The translations under genes and the position numbers were made by a program. 12,677 nt of DNA from SCGC-AAA076-P13 sp965656035 (GTDB lineage: Bacteria > Pseudomonadota > Gammaproteobacteria > Magnimaribacterales > D2472): NCBI GenBank assembly GCA_965656035.1, contig CBFHIO010000026.1, positions 1 to 12,677 of the forward strand, in the 5' to 3' direction. A model generated the notes under the pieces. It ran no database searches and was not told the origin of the DNA. It worked only from the letters and a program-made list of their open reading frames with translations. Positions 1 to 7,748 of the stretch are shown piece after piece. The stretch's first letter is position 1, and the number at the start of each line of letters is the position of its first letter.

Positions 1-1497
1 AACAACCAAATCAACTATTCATATTCATACGATAATGGAGCTGAGTTAGATATACGTTTAACATCTGGTGAAGCTTCTAGGTATTCTCCATATGAAAGAG
101 TTGTTTTCTATGAAGATACTGATGATAGAGGTTTTTGGAGATACGACGTTAATACTGGTAGGAACCAAACTCAATTTAGTTATGTTGAGGATACTAACGA
201 AAATGTCGGCATCGATCTAACATATCCAATTGAGATATTTGAAACTGAATCTGTATTAAAAGTTGGCTATGATTTAACAGAAAATAACAGAGATGCACAG
301 GTTAGAAGTTACAGATTTCTATCAGAAGGTGGTCCTATTCCTGCTGATGGTTTAGACAACAGAATAGACTATATCTTTGCTGATGCAAACTTTGATCCAT
401 CTAGACTGATTTTAATAGAGAATACTGCTGCTTCATCTCCGGCTGGTTATCAGGGTGAACTAACAACTGACTCAGTATATCTTTCTTTAGATACGTACAT
501 TAATGAAAATTATAGACTAGCAGTTGGTGTTAGATCAGAGAATGGAGAGCAAATGGTTAATACATATGATGTGTTTAAACCAGTCGATGCAAACATCGAG
601 AAAGTTCTTGATGAAGATTATATGCTCCCATCTTTCACCTTAACTTATTTGCCTGAATTTGATGAAAACCTTCAACTTAGATTGGGTATATCTCAAACTA
701 TTGCAAGACCAACGTTTAGAGAGCTTTCACCAACATTATTTATTGATGTTGATACTGACAGAGTAATAGCTGGTTCTTTATATTTAGAGAATTCAGAAAT
801 TGACAACATTGATCTAAGGGCTGAATATTACTGGGGCGTTAATCAATTCATGACAGCAGGTATCTTTTTCAAAGATATTTCTAAGCCGATTGAAGAAGTT
901 GTTAACGAATCAGGTGATCTAATTGTTACTTCGTATCAAAATGTTCCTGGCGCAGAGCTAACTGGTATCGAGTTTGAATACGAGAGAATTTTTGAAGACT
1001 TGCTGCCGAATTCTAGCTGGGGTCAATCTAAAGAGTTCTTGTTAAAGTTTAATATTACAGCTACAGAGTCTGAAGTTGTTTATGGAGCTAATGACACATA
1101 CATTAACAGTCAAGGATCTTCTATAAGTGCTGCTTCGTTGTTTGCTAACGGAAGAGATACACGTCTACAAGGTCAATCAGACTTAATAGGTAATATTCAA
1201 TTTGGCTGGGATGATCTTCAAAATGGTTCACAAGCCACGCTTATAGTGAATTATGTAAGTGATAGAGTTCGTGCAAGGGGTATTGATGTTTTACCAGACG
1301 TTATTGAAGAACCTCCTCTTTTAGTTGATTTCGTATATTCTAAAGAGATTGATTACAGCGACTCATTATTAAAGGTTTCTTTAGAACTAAGAAACTTGCT
1401 TGATGAAGAGTACTATGCAGCTATGGCATCATCAGTTGTATATGACCAATACAATTTGGGTACTTCAGTCTCACTAGGCTTTAAATTAAGTTTTTAA
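1..1497 (+). CDS. TonB-dependent outer-membrane receptor, C-terminal part (5' end outside window)
   Basis: The reading frame is open from the first base to the TAA at 1495-1497. This gives 498 residues of what is normally an 800-1000 residue protein, so the signal peptide, TonB box and plug are missing from view. What remains is C-terminal beta-barrel, with alternating aromatic and polar strands. Two stretches point to the TonB-dependent receptor family, particularly the group described from Caulobacter and Xanthomonas: TIARPTFRELSP (about residues 233-244 of the visible part) and, near the end, NLLDEEYY. The protein ends in Phe (FKLSF), the usual signal for BAM-mediated insertion of outer-membrane barrels. 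Such receptors use TonB/ExbBD energy to import ligands such as siderophores, vitamins or oligosaccharides. The substrate cannot be told from this sequence. The first in-frame ATG at 553 is internal and not the start. Confidence 0.92.
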   Translation, partial: NNQINYSYSYDNGAELDIRLTSGEASRYSPYERVVFYEDTDDRGFWRYDVNTGRNQTQFSYVEDTNENVGIDLTYPIEIFETESVLKVGYDLTENNRDAQVRSYRFLSEGGPIPADGLDNRIDYIFADANFDPSRLILIENTAASSPAGYQGELTTDSVYLSLDTYINENYRLAVGVRSENGEQMVNTYDVFKPVDANIEKVLDEDYMLPSFTLTYLPEFDENLQLRLGISQTIARPTFRELSPTLFIDVDTDRVIAGSLYLENSEIDNIDLRAEYYWGVNQFMTAGIFFKDISKPIEEVVNESGDLIVTSYQNVPGAELTGIEFEYERIFEDLLPNSSWGQSKEFLLKFNITATESEVVYGANDTYINSQGSSISAASLFANGRDTRLQGQSDLIGNIQFGWDDLQNGSQATLIVNYVSDRVRARGIDVLPDVIEEPPLLVDFVYSKEIDYSDSLLKVSLELRNLLDEEYYAAMASSVVYDQYNLGTSVSLGFKLSF

Positions 1498-1509
1498 TTA
1501 ACCGCTAAA

Positions 1510-1536
1510 AATATGGGCTACAATGTAGCCCATATT
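1510..1536 (+). terminator. Perfect 12-bp hairpin after the receptor gene, abutting the gspC start
   Basis: Positions 1510-1521 (AATATGGGCTAC) pair perfectly with 1525-1536 (GTAGCCCATATT) around a 3-nt AAT loop. It lies 12 nt after the receptor stop codon. The plus-strand tail (GTCTATGTTAAATTTT) is a poor U-tract. On the minus strand the stem is followed by TTTT, so it would be a better terminator in that direction. It most likely ends or attenuates receptor transcription or protects the 3' end. Because the gspC ATG begins at 1541, the stem could also affect translation of the secretion operon. Confidence 0.6.
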
Positions 1537-1540
1537 GTCT

Positions 1541-1942
1541 ATGTTAAATTTTAAAACCCTCAAATATTTACTTCTATTTACGTTATTTATTCCAGGGTTG
1601 TATCTTTCAATCATGTTATTCAATTCTTTTATTAACCAACCTCAGATAATCAAAATTGGTAATATTAAAATTGATGATATTATTTCTGAAAACTCTTTGA
1701 AAGTTAACCAAGAAATAATTACAGACAACCAGAATGGTGAGGACTTTTCATATAAACTCATTGGCATAAGGTCTGGTGGAATTAATTCTTCTGTGGTTGT
1801 TAAAAAAGCTAATAAGGAGTATCTAGTATCAGTTGGAGAAATTCTTGATGATAGATTTGAATTAATTGAGGTTACGAAAGACAGTGCTGTATTTCGTAAT
1901 GGACAAAAAGTGTATAGAATTAATTACGATGAAAAAAATTAA
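1541..1942 (+). CDS. gspC: Type II secretion system protein GspC, minimal form without PDZ domain
   Basis: GspC is a bitopic inner-membrane protein whose periplasmic HR domain binds the N0 domain of the GspD secretin, linking the inner-membrane platform to the outer-membrane channel. The product is 133 residues. It has a short cytoplasmic N-terminus, one membrane segment at about 8-28, a linker, and an HR-like beta domain at about 70-128 (KLIGIRSGGINSSVVV, then VGE, then FRNGQKVYRINY). The protein stops there. Most GspC proteins are about 270-310 residues and carry a C-terminal PDZ or coiled-coil domain, which is absent here. I chose the ATG at 1541. An in-frame TTG at 1535 would add two residues but lies inside the hairpin, and the ATG at 1613 would remove the membrane anchor. 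There is no clear Shine-Dalgarno. The identification rests on the HR pattern and on the position directly before gspD. Confidence 0.85.
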   Translation: MLNFKTLKYLLLFTLFIPGLYLSIMLFNSFINQPQIIKIGNIKIDDIISENSLKVNQEIITDNQNGEDFSYKLIGIRSGGINSSVVVKKANKEYLVSVGEILDDRFELIEVTKDSAVFRNGQKVYRINYDEKN

Positions 1943-3791
1943 AATAAGTTTTAATATTGCATTCCTTCTATTTTTTGGAAGTGTAAGTTTAGTTTCCTCT
2001 CAAGAATCTTTTATTCTGAATTATGATGATGTTGATATCAAAAAAGTAACACAAGACATTGCTCAATTTTCAAAGAAAACCATAATATTAGATCCTAGAG
2101 TTAAAGGAAGGGTTACCATATATTCTAACGCTAATTTGAATAGTAATCAGGTTTGGGATGTTTATCTTAGAACAATTCAGGTAAACGGTTTTAGCTCAAT
2201 TGCTGAAGATGGTTTTGTTAGAATTGTTCCTGAAAATGAGGCAACTAGAGATGAAAACATCTCATCAATAACCTCATCTGGAGATTATAGAACTATGGTA
2301 ATCCCTTTATTTAACAGGTCTACTGAAGAGGTTTTGCCAATGATAAAACCTATTACGGGCAGGCAATCCCACCTCTCAAGCATTCCTTCAATCAACTCTA
2401 TTCTAATTGTTGATAGATTAAGCAATGTCGACAGAATAAAGGATCTCATTCAGGATTTAGATAAAAATAACACTGCTAAGATCTCAATTATTAAGTTAAA
2501 AAATTTATCATCTATTGAAGCGGTTAGAATTCTTGATAAATTAAAAGCACAAAATAATCCAACGATTAACAAGTTTATAGCCATACCATTTAATCCATCC
2601 AACTCAGTTATTATTTCTGCCAATGAGTATGTTACATCTAATATTGAAGATACACTTAAGTCCCTTGATGGTGATGTAAAAATCAATGATTCAATTGATG
2701 TTGTTTATCTAAAATATGCAAAATCAGCAGATATTGCTGGAATTCTTAACTCTGTTTCAGGTGGCTTCATACCAGATAATGATGGCGCTAAAACAGTCAT
2801 TGCGCATCATGAAAAAACCAATTCACTGATTATTTCTTCTGCTGAATCTAATCTCTCTACTATAAGAAATATTATTTCACAGCTTGATATAAGAAGAGCT
2901 CAGGTTTTAGTTGAGGCTATAATTGTTGAGCTCTCAGAAACTGCTGCGAGTTCACTTGGTGTCGAAACAATTTTTAATGGATCAGATAAGAATAGCGTTC
3001 CAATAGGTTTAACACGTTTTGGCGGATCAGGACCAGACTTGTTATCCATCGTTGGCTCATCTGCTAATGAAACCGATGTGAATTTAGCAACAACGGCATC
3101 TGCCTCGCTGCTGAACACTCAAGGACTAATAGCTGGATTTGGTGATTTGACACCTGGAAAGGATAATTTTGTCGGTATTATCAATGCAATAGCTCAAGAT
3201 TCAAATTCAAATATTCTTGCAACTCCATCGCTAATGGCCATGGATAACGAATTGGCTACTTCAATAATAGGACAAGAAATACCAATCACTACTGGTGAAA
3301 GTCTTGGAACTAATAATGCAAACCCTTTTAGAACGACATCACGACAGGAAGTGGGTATCAAGTTAGAAGTAACGCCTCAAATAAATGAAGGTAGTTCTGT
3401 TGTCATGCAAATAAAAATTGAAGTTTCAGGAGTAGCAGGGGTGCCAATGAGTGGCATAGATATTATTACCAATAAAAGAGCTATAGAAACAACTGCATTA
3501 GTCGATAATAATCAAATTATTGTTCTTGGAGGTCTTGTTGATGAGGACAAGCAGGACAGTGTTTCCAAGGTTCCGCTATTGGGGTCAGTTCCCGTACTGG
3601 GCAGGTTGTTTCAATCCTCATCATCAACAACTGTAAAGAAAAATTTAATGGTTTTTTTAAGACCAACCATAATAACTGATTCAGCATCAGCTACGTCCGC
3701 ATCAAGTGATAAATATAACTATATTAAGGCTAGACAACTGCTTACTGGCGATTCTCAAGAATTAATTGATTTAAGAGATACCAAAGATTAG
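1929..3791 (+). CDS. gspD: Type II secretion system secretin GspD
   Basis: GspD forms the multimeric outer-membrane channel through which folded substrates leave the periplasm. The product is 620 residues. It starts with a Sec signal peptide (MKKIKISF, hydrophobic core 9-22, cleavage probably near S24). There is no lipobox Cys. The N0 domain spans about 28-100, N1-N3 repeats about 122-325 and the secretin barrel about 326-585. The barrel carries the secretin signature VPLLGSVPVLGRLF at 548-561. The tail to residue 620 (DKYNYIKARQLL) is a short S-domain-like end, and no pilotin gene is nearby. The ATG at 1929 was chosen because it gives a proper signal peptide. The frame remains open to an upstream start at 1866, which would put about 20 charged residues before the signal. 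The gene overlaps gspC by 14 nt, suggesting translational coupling. Confidence 0.96.
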   Translation: MKKIKISFNIAFLLFFGSVSLVSSQESFILNYDDVDIKKVTQDIAQFSKKTIILDPRVKGRVTIYSNANLNSNQVWDVYLRTIQVNGFSSIAEDGFVRIVPENEATRDENISSITSSGDYRTMVIPLFNRSTEEVLPMIKPITGRQSHLSSIPSINSILIVDRLSNVDRIKDLIQDLDKNNTAKISIIKLKNLSSIEAVRILDKLKAQNNPTINKFIAIPFNPSNSVIISANEYVTSNIEDTLKSLDGDVKINDSIDVVYLKYAKSADIAGILNSVSGGFIPDNDGAKTVIAHHEKTNSLIISSAESNLSTIRNIISQLDIRRAQVLVEAIIVELSETAASSLGVETIFNGSDKNSVPIGLTRFGGSGPDLLSIVGSSANETDVNLATTASASLLNTQGLIAGFGDLTPGKDNFVGIINAIAQDSNSNILATPSLMAMDNELATSIIGQEIPITTGESLGTNNANPFRTTSRQEVGIKLEVTPQINEGSSVVMQIKIEVSGVAGVPMSGIDIITNKRAIETTALVDNNQIIVLGGLVDEDKQDSVSKVPLLGSVPVLGRLFQSSSSTTVKKNLMVFLRPTIITDSASATSASSDKYNYIKARQLLTGDSQELIDLRDTKD

Positions 3792-3812
3792 TAAACGATG
3801 TTTAATTAATCT

Positions 3813-5297
3813 ATGGATAAAGAAAAATTTAAAATACTCCCATACGATTTTATAAAAGAAAATCAAATTATTGCATCAAAATCAGATGATGGTTATGAAG
3901 TAATATCATCGAACAAAATTTCACCTGCAATTTATCACGAATTATATAAATATTTAAAAGAAGACTTTACATTAAAATTATGCAGCACTGATAATTTTAA
4001 TGAAATGCTCACAAACACATTTACTATTGATGATGCTTCTAATGATATTTCAGAAGAACTGTCTGATGAATTTGATCTTCAATCTTTTGCAGGCTCTATT
4101 TCTGCTACAGAAGATCTCTTAAGCGGCGGTGATGACACTCCAATTATTAAGCTTATAAATGGTGTTATTAGCCAGGCCATTAAAAATAGAGCTTCTGATA
4201 TTCACTTCGAGCCTTACGAAGATAGAATTATTATCAGATATAGAATTGATGGAATATTAAGAGAGGTTTTATCTCAAGATAATAAAATATCTTCGATATT
4301 AATATCTAGAATTAAAATCATTTCTGGTTTAGATATTTCTGAAAGAAGATTGCCTCAAGACGGAAGAGTATCACTCTCCCTTGGTGATAAAAGTGTTGAT
4401 GTTAGGGTATCTACTTTGCCTTCATCATATGGAGAAAGAGTTGTTTTAAGGCTCTTAGACAAACAGTCCGCACAAATTAACATAGGGGACTTAGGGCTAC
4501 CTTCTAAAATATTAACAAACTATAAATCGTCACTAAAAAATCCAGAAGGAATAATATTACTAACCGGTCCAACCGGCTCTGGAAAAACAACTACTTTGTA
4601 TGCAGGATTAAGGTATTTAAGTGATTCGTCACAAAACATACTAACGGTTGAGGATCCAGTCGAATATACTTTACAAGGAATAGGCCAAACCCAAGTAAAT
4701 ACAAAAACTGGCTATACATTTGCAAAAGGTTTAAGAGCAATTTTAAGGCAAGATCCTGACATAGTTATGGTAGGGGAAATGAGAGATATTGAAACTGCGC
4801 AAATTGGTATCCAGGCAAGTTTAACAGGCCATCTAGTTTTATCTACCGTCCATACTAATAGTGCTGTAGCTGCTATTACAAGACTTAGAGACATGGGTAT
4901 TGAATCATTTTTATTGGCATCTAGTTTACGTACTATTATTTCTCAAAGATTGGTTAGAAGGCTTTGTTTAAACTGTCGTTATGAAGACGAGCCTACGAAT
5001 GAGGTTGCTAAATTGTTTAATCTAAATAAAAGCCAAAAAATCTATATGTCAAAAGGCTGTGATGATTGCTCAAATACAGGGTACCAAGGACGAATTGCCA
5101 TTGCTGAGTGTATTCAGGTTGATAAAAAGCTCAAAGAAATGATTCACAATAACTCATCTGAATCTGAAATATCAGACTATGTTTTTAAGGACAGCCAATC
5201 TATAGATCAGGCATCGTATGATCTTTTGATAAACGGTATAACATCTGCTGATGAGTTAATAAGAGTTGGGAATTTAAAAGAAGATGCCGAACTATAA
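3813..5297 (+). CDS. gspE: Type II secretion system ATPase GspE
   Basis: GspE is the cytoplasmic hexameric ATPase that powers pseudopilus assembly, docking on GspL and GspF. The product is 494 residues, a usual family length. Residues 1 to about 100 form the variable N-terminal region that contacts GspL. The conserved SDIHFEP and RIDG motifs follow. Walker A is GPTGSGKT at 252-259 with K258. The Walker B region is DPDIVMVGEMRD at 314-325, where most homologues have GEIRD. The His box is STVHTNSA. The zinc-binding C-terminal metal domain is intact, with two CxxC pairs at C385/C388 and C416/C419, as in T2SS ATPases and related pilus-assembly ATPases. The gene starts 21 nt after gspD. That gap (3792-3812) has no hairpin and no obvious Shine-Dalgarno. 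The gspF start lies within its 3' end. Confidence 0.97.
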   Translation: MDKEKFKILPYDFIKENQIIASKSDDGYEVISSNKISPAIYHELYKYLKEDFTLKLCSTDNFNEMLTNTFTIDDASNDISEELSDEFDLQSFAGSISATEDLLSGGDDTPIIKLINGVISQAIKNRASDIHFEPYEDRIIIRYRIDGILREVLSQDNKISSILISRIKIISGLDISERRLPQDGRVSLSLGDKSVDVRVSTLPSSYGERVVLRLLDKQSAQINIGDLGLPSKILTNYKSSLKNPEGIILLTGPTGSGKTTTLYAGLRYLSDSSQNILTVEDPVEYTLQGIGQTQVNTKTGYTFAKGLRAILRQDPDIVMVGEMRDIETAQIGIQASLTGHLVLSTVHTNSAVAAITRLRDMGIESFLLASSLRTIISQRLVRRLCLNCRYEDEPTNEVAKLFNLNKSQKIYMSKGCDDCSNTGYQGRIAIAECIQVDKKLKEMIHNNSSESEISDYVFKDSQSIDQASYDLLINGITSADELIRVGNLKEDAEL

Positions 5298-6480
5298 CTA
5301 TACAGCTCTCAACAACAATGGATTGAAAAAAACAGGCATTCTTACAGCATCATCCGAAAGAGAGGCAAGGAAGTATATTAAAGAGTTACAACTAACCCCA
5401 GTAAGTGTCTCAATTGCGAATAAAAGATCTAAGCTTAAGTCAAGAATAAAAAATAAGGATGTAGTCTTGATGACACGCCAATTAGCAACTCTTTTAGAAG
5501 CCAATACATCTATTATTGATGCATTAAAAATAACCTCAGATCAATTAAATAACAATGATTTAAAAGGTATCATTCTTAATTTGCGTGAAGACCTTATTCA
5601 AGGAAAAAGACTTGGTCAGTCAATGAAAAAATACCCAACAGTTTTTAATAATACCTATTCATCTTTAGTGACTGCAGGAGATTCATCTGGGAACCTGGAC
5701 ATTATTTTTAATAAATTAGCAGATTATTTAGAAGAGAGCGCCTCGATAAGACAGAAAGTTATTTCAGCACTAACTTATCCCATCATATTAATAGGTTTTT
5801 CTATAGTTGTAATATTTGGCTTATTAACCTTTGTATTGCCGCAAGTTGTTGGTCAGTTTGTAAAAGCCGGTGCAGAACTGCCCCTATTAACTGAGATACT
5901 GATAGGCCTTTCAAATAATATCCTAATAATTATATTATTTTTAGCCTTTTTAATTGTTATAACGATATATAGCTATAAAAGATTTATAAGAAATGTTGAT
6001 AATCATATTCTTGCACATGAAAAATTATTAAAACTACCGCTAATCGGCAACTTTATTTTGTTATCTGAAATCGAAAGATTTTCAAGTACTATGGCTCTTG
6101 TTATGGAGTCAGGCACAAACTTAGATGTTGCTTTAGAAGAGTCTTCATTAGTCTTTAATAATAAATACTTGCAGTCTGCAGTCATGAATTCAAAAAAAGA
6201 TTTAGTTGAAGGCAAAGATTTTATTTTTTCACTTAGTAAAATGAAAATTTTTCCAAGTATGTTTATGCAATTAATTAGTAGCGGATATAAGTCGGGTAAT
6301 TTAATAAAAATGTTTCATAAAGCTTCTGAATTCTTAAGAAGTGAAATTGACTCTAAAAGATCCGTATTTTTATCTTTGCTTGAACCATTGGTTATAATTT
6401 TTATGGGAGGTTTTGTTATGTTAATTGTTCTAGCTATACTTATCCCAATAATGCAAATGAATACACTTTCTCTAGGATAG
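5284..6480 (+). CDS. gspF: Type II secretion system inner-membrane platform protein GspF
   Basis: GspF is the polytopic core of the assembly platform, thought to transmit GspE motion to the pseudopilins. The product is 398 residues, as expected. The N-terminus (YNYTALNNNGLKKTGILTA) is the typical GspF/PilC opening. Two homologous cytoplasmic domains lie at about 60-165 and 255-365, each containing a Gly-rich SG-GNL motif (DSSGNLDI near 134-141 and YKSGNLIK near 335-342). Three hydrophobic segments are visible at about 166-188, 208-230 and 366-390, matching the three-helix topology of the family. The start at 5284 overlaps gspE by 14 nt and follows AAGAAG, a weak ribosome-binding site. Other starts are much further in and would remove the conserved N-terminus. 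Confidence 0.96.
   Translation: MPNYNYTALNNNGLKKTGILTASSEREARKYIKELQLTPVSVSIANKRSKLKSRIKNKDVVLMTRQLATLLEANTSIIDALKITSDQLNNNDLKGIILNLREDLIQGKRLGQSMKKYPTVFNNTYSSLVTAGDSSGNLDIIFNKLADYLEESASIRQKVISALTYPIILIGFSIVVIFGLLTFVLPQVVGQFVKAGAELPLLTEILIGLSNNILIIILFLAFLIVITIYSYKRFIRNVDNHILAHEKLLKLPLIGNFILLSEIERFSSTMALVMESGTNLDVALEESSLVFNNKYLQSAVMNSKKDLVEGKDFIFSLSKMKIFPSMFMQLISSGYKSGNLIKMFHKASEFLRSEIDSKRSVFLSLLEPLVIIFMGGFVMLIVLAILIPIMQMNTLSLG
6474..6477 (+). promoter_or_regulatory. Shine-Dalgarno of gspG
   Basis: AGGA lies 6 nt before the gspG ATG at 6484 and overlaps the end of gspF. It is one of the few well-spaced ribosome-binding sites in the operon. That fits the need to make the major pseudopilin in larger amounts than the minor ones, though this link is inferred. 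Confidence 0.5.
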
Positions 6481-6483
6481 ATT

Positions 6484-6915
6484 ATGAAAAAATACAATAA
6501 AGGATTTACTCTAATTGAATTAATGGCTGTGCTAGTAATACTCGGTATTCTAGCTACAGTAGTCGTTGTGAATGTGGCTCCAGTTTTCCAAAGAGCAAAT
6601 ATAGAGAAAATTAAGGCTGATATTGCTCAGACTGAAAAAGCCTTAGAAATGTATAAATTTAATGAGCTTCAGTATCCATCAACCTCTCAAGGGCTCGAAG
6701 CTCTTGTTATTCCTCACAGCGGTCTAAAAAATCCTATTTTATATCCTGAGGGTGGATATATTTCTTCAATACCATTAGATCCATGGGGGCGAGAGTACTT
6801 GTATGAGTTCCCACCCCGGAAATCAAAAAAATTTGATTTATACACCTTAGGGGCTGACGGCATGGAGGGCGGATCTGGAGATGACACAGATATTGGAAAT
6901 TGGATGCAACAATAG
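6484..6915 (+). CDS. gspG: Type II secretion system major pseudopilin GspG
   Basis: GspG is the main subunit of the periplasmic pseudopilus that pushes substrates through the secretin. The product is 143 residues, the usual size. The prepilin leader is MKKYNKG, cleaved after G7 by a prepilin peptidase. The mature N-terminus is FTLIE, with the conserved Glu at +5, followed by a hydrophobic helix. Typical GspG signatures follow: TEKALEMYKF, YPSTSQGLEALV and PLDPWGREY. The C-terminal loop GADGMEGGSGDDTDIGNW carries the Asp-rich calcium-binding segment of the major pseudopilin. It starts 3 nt after the gspF stop. The start of gspH lies inside its end. No prepilin peptidase gene is present in this window, so processing must depend on one elsewhere. 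Confidence 0.97.
   Translation: MKKYNKGFTLIELMAVLVILGILATVVVVNVAPVFQRANIEKIKADIAQTEKALEMYKFNELQYPSTSQGLEALVIPHSGLKNPILYPEGGYISSIPLDPWGREYLYEFPPRKSKKFDLYTLGADGMEGGSGDDTDIGNWMQQ
6864..6869 (+). promoter_or_regulatory. Probable Shine-Dalgarno of gspH inside gspG
   Basis: GGAGGG ends 11 nt before the gspH ATG at 6881, within the Gly-rich coding stretch of gspG. It supports the ATG as the start. A second GGAG at 6877-6880 directly abuts that ATG and is 12 nt from an alternative TTG at 6893, so it does not exclude the shorter start. Confidence 0.35.
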
Positions 6916-7396
6916 TAAAAAAGGTTTTACTTTAATTGAAATTCTTGTTGTTCTTGTTTTAATTGGTATTACCTCTTCGTTAATTTTTTTAAACTTAAAC
7001 TCTGTGGTTTCAGTTAATAAAAATCAGTCAACCTTTATAAAGACTTTTAGCTACTTATCTGAAGAAAGCATTGTTTCTGGAAATATAATAGGGTGGCACG
7101 CCAATAATGATAGGCAATTCTTTTATTTTTTAGAAAGCAACAATAACAAAGTTAATGAAATTAAAAATCCATATTCAAATAATTGGCAAAATCTTAATGA
7201 TTATAAAAAAACCTTTAAATCATTTGATGGGACTGAGTTTGATTTTGAATTTTATGATGACAATAAGCCTTTGCTAATATTTTATCCATCCGGAGAGAGT
7301 TCCGGTGGCTTTATTAATATATTTTTTGATGAATATATTCAAAAAATTGAGATCAATACTAATGGAAAAATTACCTCACAAATTATCGATTACTAA
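6881..7396 (+). CDS. gspH: Type II secretion system minor pseudopilin GspH
   Basis: GspH is a minor pseudopilin that links the GspI-J-K tip complex to the GspG filament. The product is 171 residues from the ATG at 6881. The cleavage site is KKG/FTLIEILVVLVLIG, with Glu at +5 and a hydrophobic helix, and a beta-rich periplasmic domain follows. The end contains IEINTNGKI, like the last strands of GspH. The leader before cleavage would be 15 residues, long for the family. An in-frame TTG at 6893 would give 11. No other start exists before the cleavage site, so the gene must overlap gspG, by 35 nt with the chosen start. The assignment to H rather than another minor pseudopilin rests on the order G-H-I and on this C-terminal pattern. 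Confidence 0.88.
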   Translation: MTQILEIGCNNSKKGFTLIEILVVLVLIGITSSLIFLNLNSVVSVNKNQSTFIKTFSYLSEESIVSGNIIGWHANNDRQFFYFLESNNNKVNEIKNPYSNNWQNLNDYKKTFKSFDGTEFDFEFYDDNKPLLIFYPSGESSGGFINIFFDEYIQKIEINTNGKITSQIIDY

Positions 7397-7748
7397 AAAA
7401 GGCTTTAGCTTAATTGAAATAGTTGTAGCACTTTTTATATTGAGCACATCAATAATTGTTTTATATAACTTAATTCTATCTATAAACATCTCAATATTAA
7501 GTTTAGATGATCACTATCATTCTAAAGAAGTAGCAAATAATCGAATAGCTTTGCTTCAGACTATTGAGAAGCCTTCAGCTGGAAATACTCGTTCAGGATA
7601 TATGAGAATGGGTAGCAAAGAATGGCAATGGGAAGAAAGTTTTGAATCAAGCGAGACCGAGGAGCTAATAAAATATGAAATCACAATTAAAGAAAGGGGA
7701 GCTAATAAATATTCATATAGATCAGAAGGATTTTTAATAAATGAATAA
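7362..7748 (+). CDS. gspI: Type II secretion system minor pseudopilin GspI
   Basis: GspI is a minor pseudopilin that nucleates the I-J-K complex at the pseudopilus tip. The product is 128 residues, a normal length. The processing site is KKG/FSLIEIVVALFIL with Glu at +5. KEVANNRIALLQ and KEWQWEESF match the family's conserved AxxxAxNxL-type helix and W-x-W strand. The start was set at ATG 7362, giving a 14-residue leader and a 35-nt overlap with gspH. A GTG at 7305 would add 19 more residues, including a second hydrophobic run, and is unlikely. A rare ATT at 7389 would give a 5-residue leader. There is no strong Shine-Dalgarno, only GAG about 10 nt upstream, so coupling to gspH translation is likely. 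Confidence 0.9.
   Translation: MEKLPHKLSITKKGFSLIEIVVALFILSTSIIVLYNLILSINISILSLDDHYHSKEVANNRIALLQTIEKPSAGNTRSGYMRMGSKEWQWEESFESSETEELIKYEITIKERGANKYSYRSEGFLINE
7726..7730 (+). promoter_or_regulatory. Shine-Dalgarno of gspJ
   Basis: AAGGA inside the end of gspI lies 10 nt before the gspJ ATG at 7741, an acceptable spacing, and supports that start. Confidence 0.45.

Noticed and set aside
1866..1928. Upstream-extended start for gspD at 1866
   Set aside because: It would place about 20 extra residues ahead of a good signal peptide and overlap gspC by 77 nt. The ATG at 1929 fits a secreted secretin.
2450..3118. Minus-strand open frames of 78 and 72 codons inside gspD
   Set aside because: They lie wholly within the well-supported secretin gene, lack recognisable domains and ribosome-binding sites, and read as antisense shadows.
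4752..4787. GEMRD instead of GEIRD in GspE as a sign of an inactive ATPase
   Set aside because: Ile to Met is conservative, and Walker A, the acidic residues, the His box and all four zinc-ligand Cys are intact.
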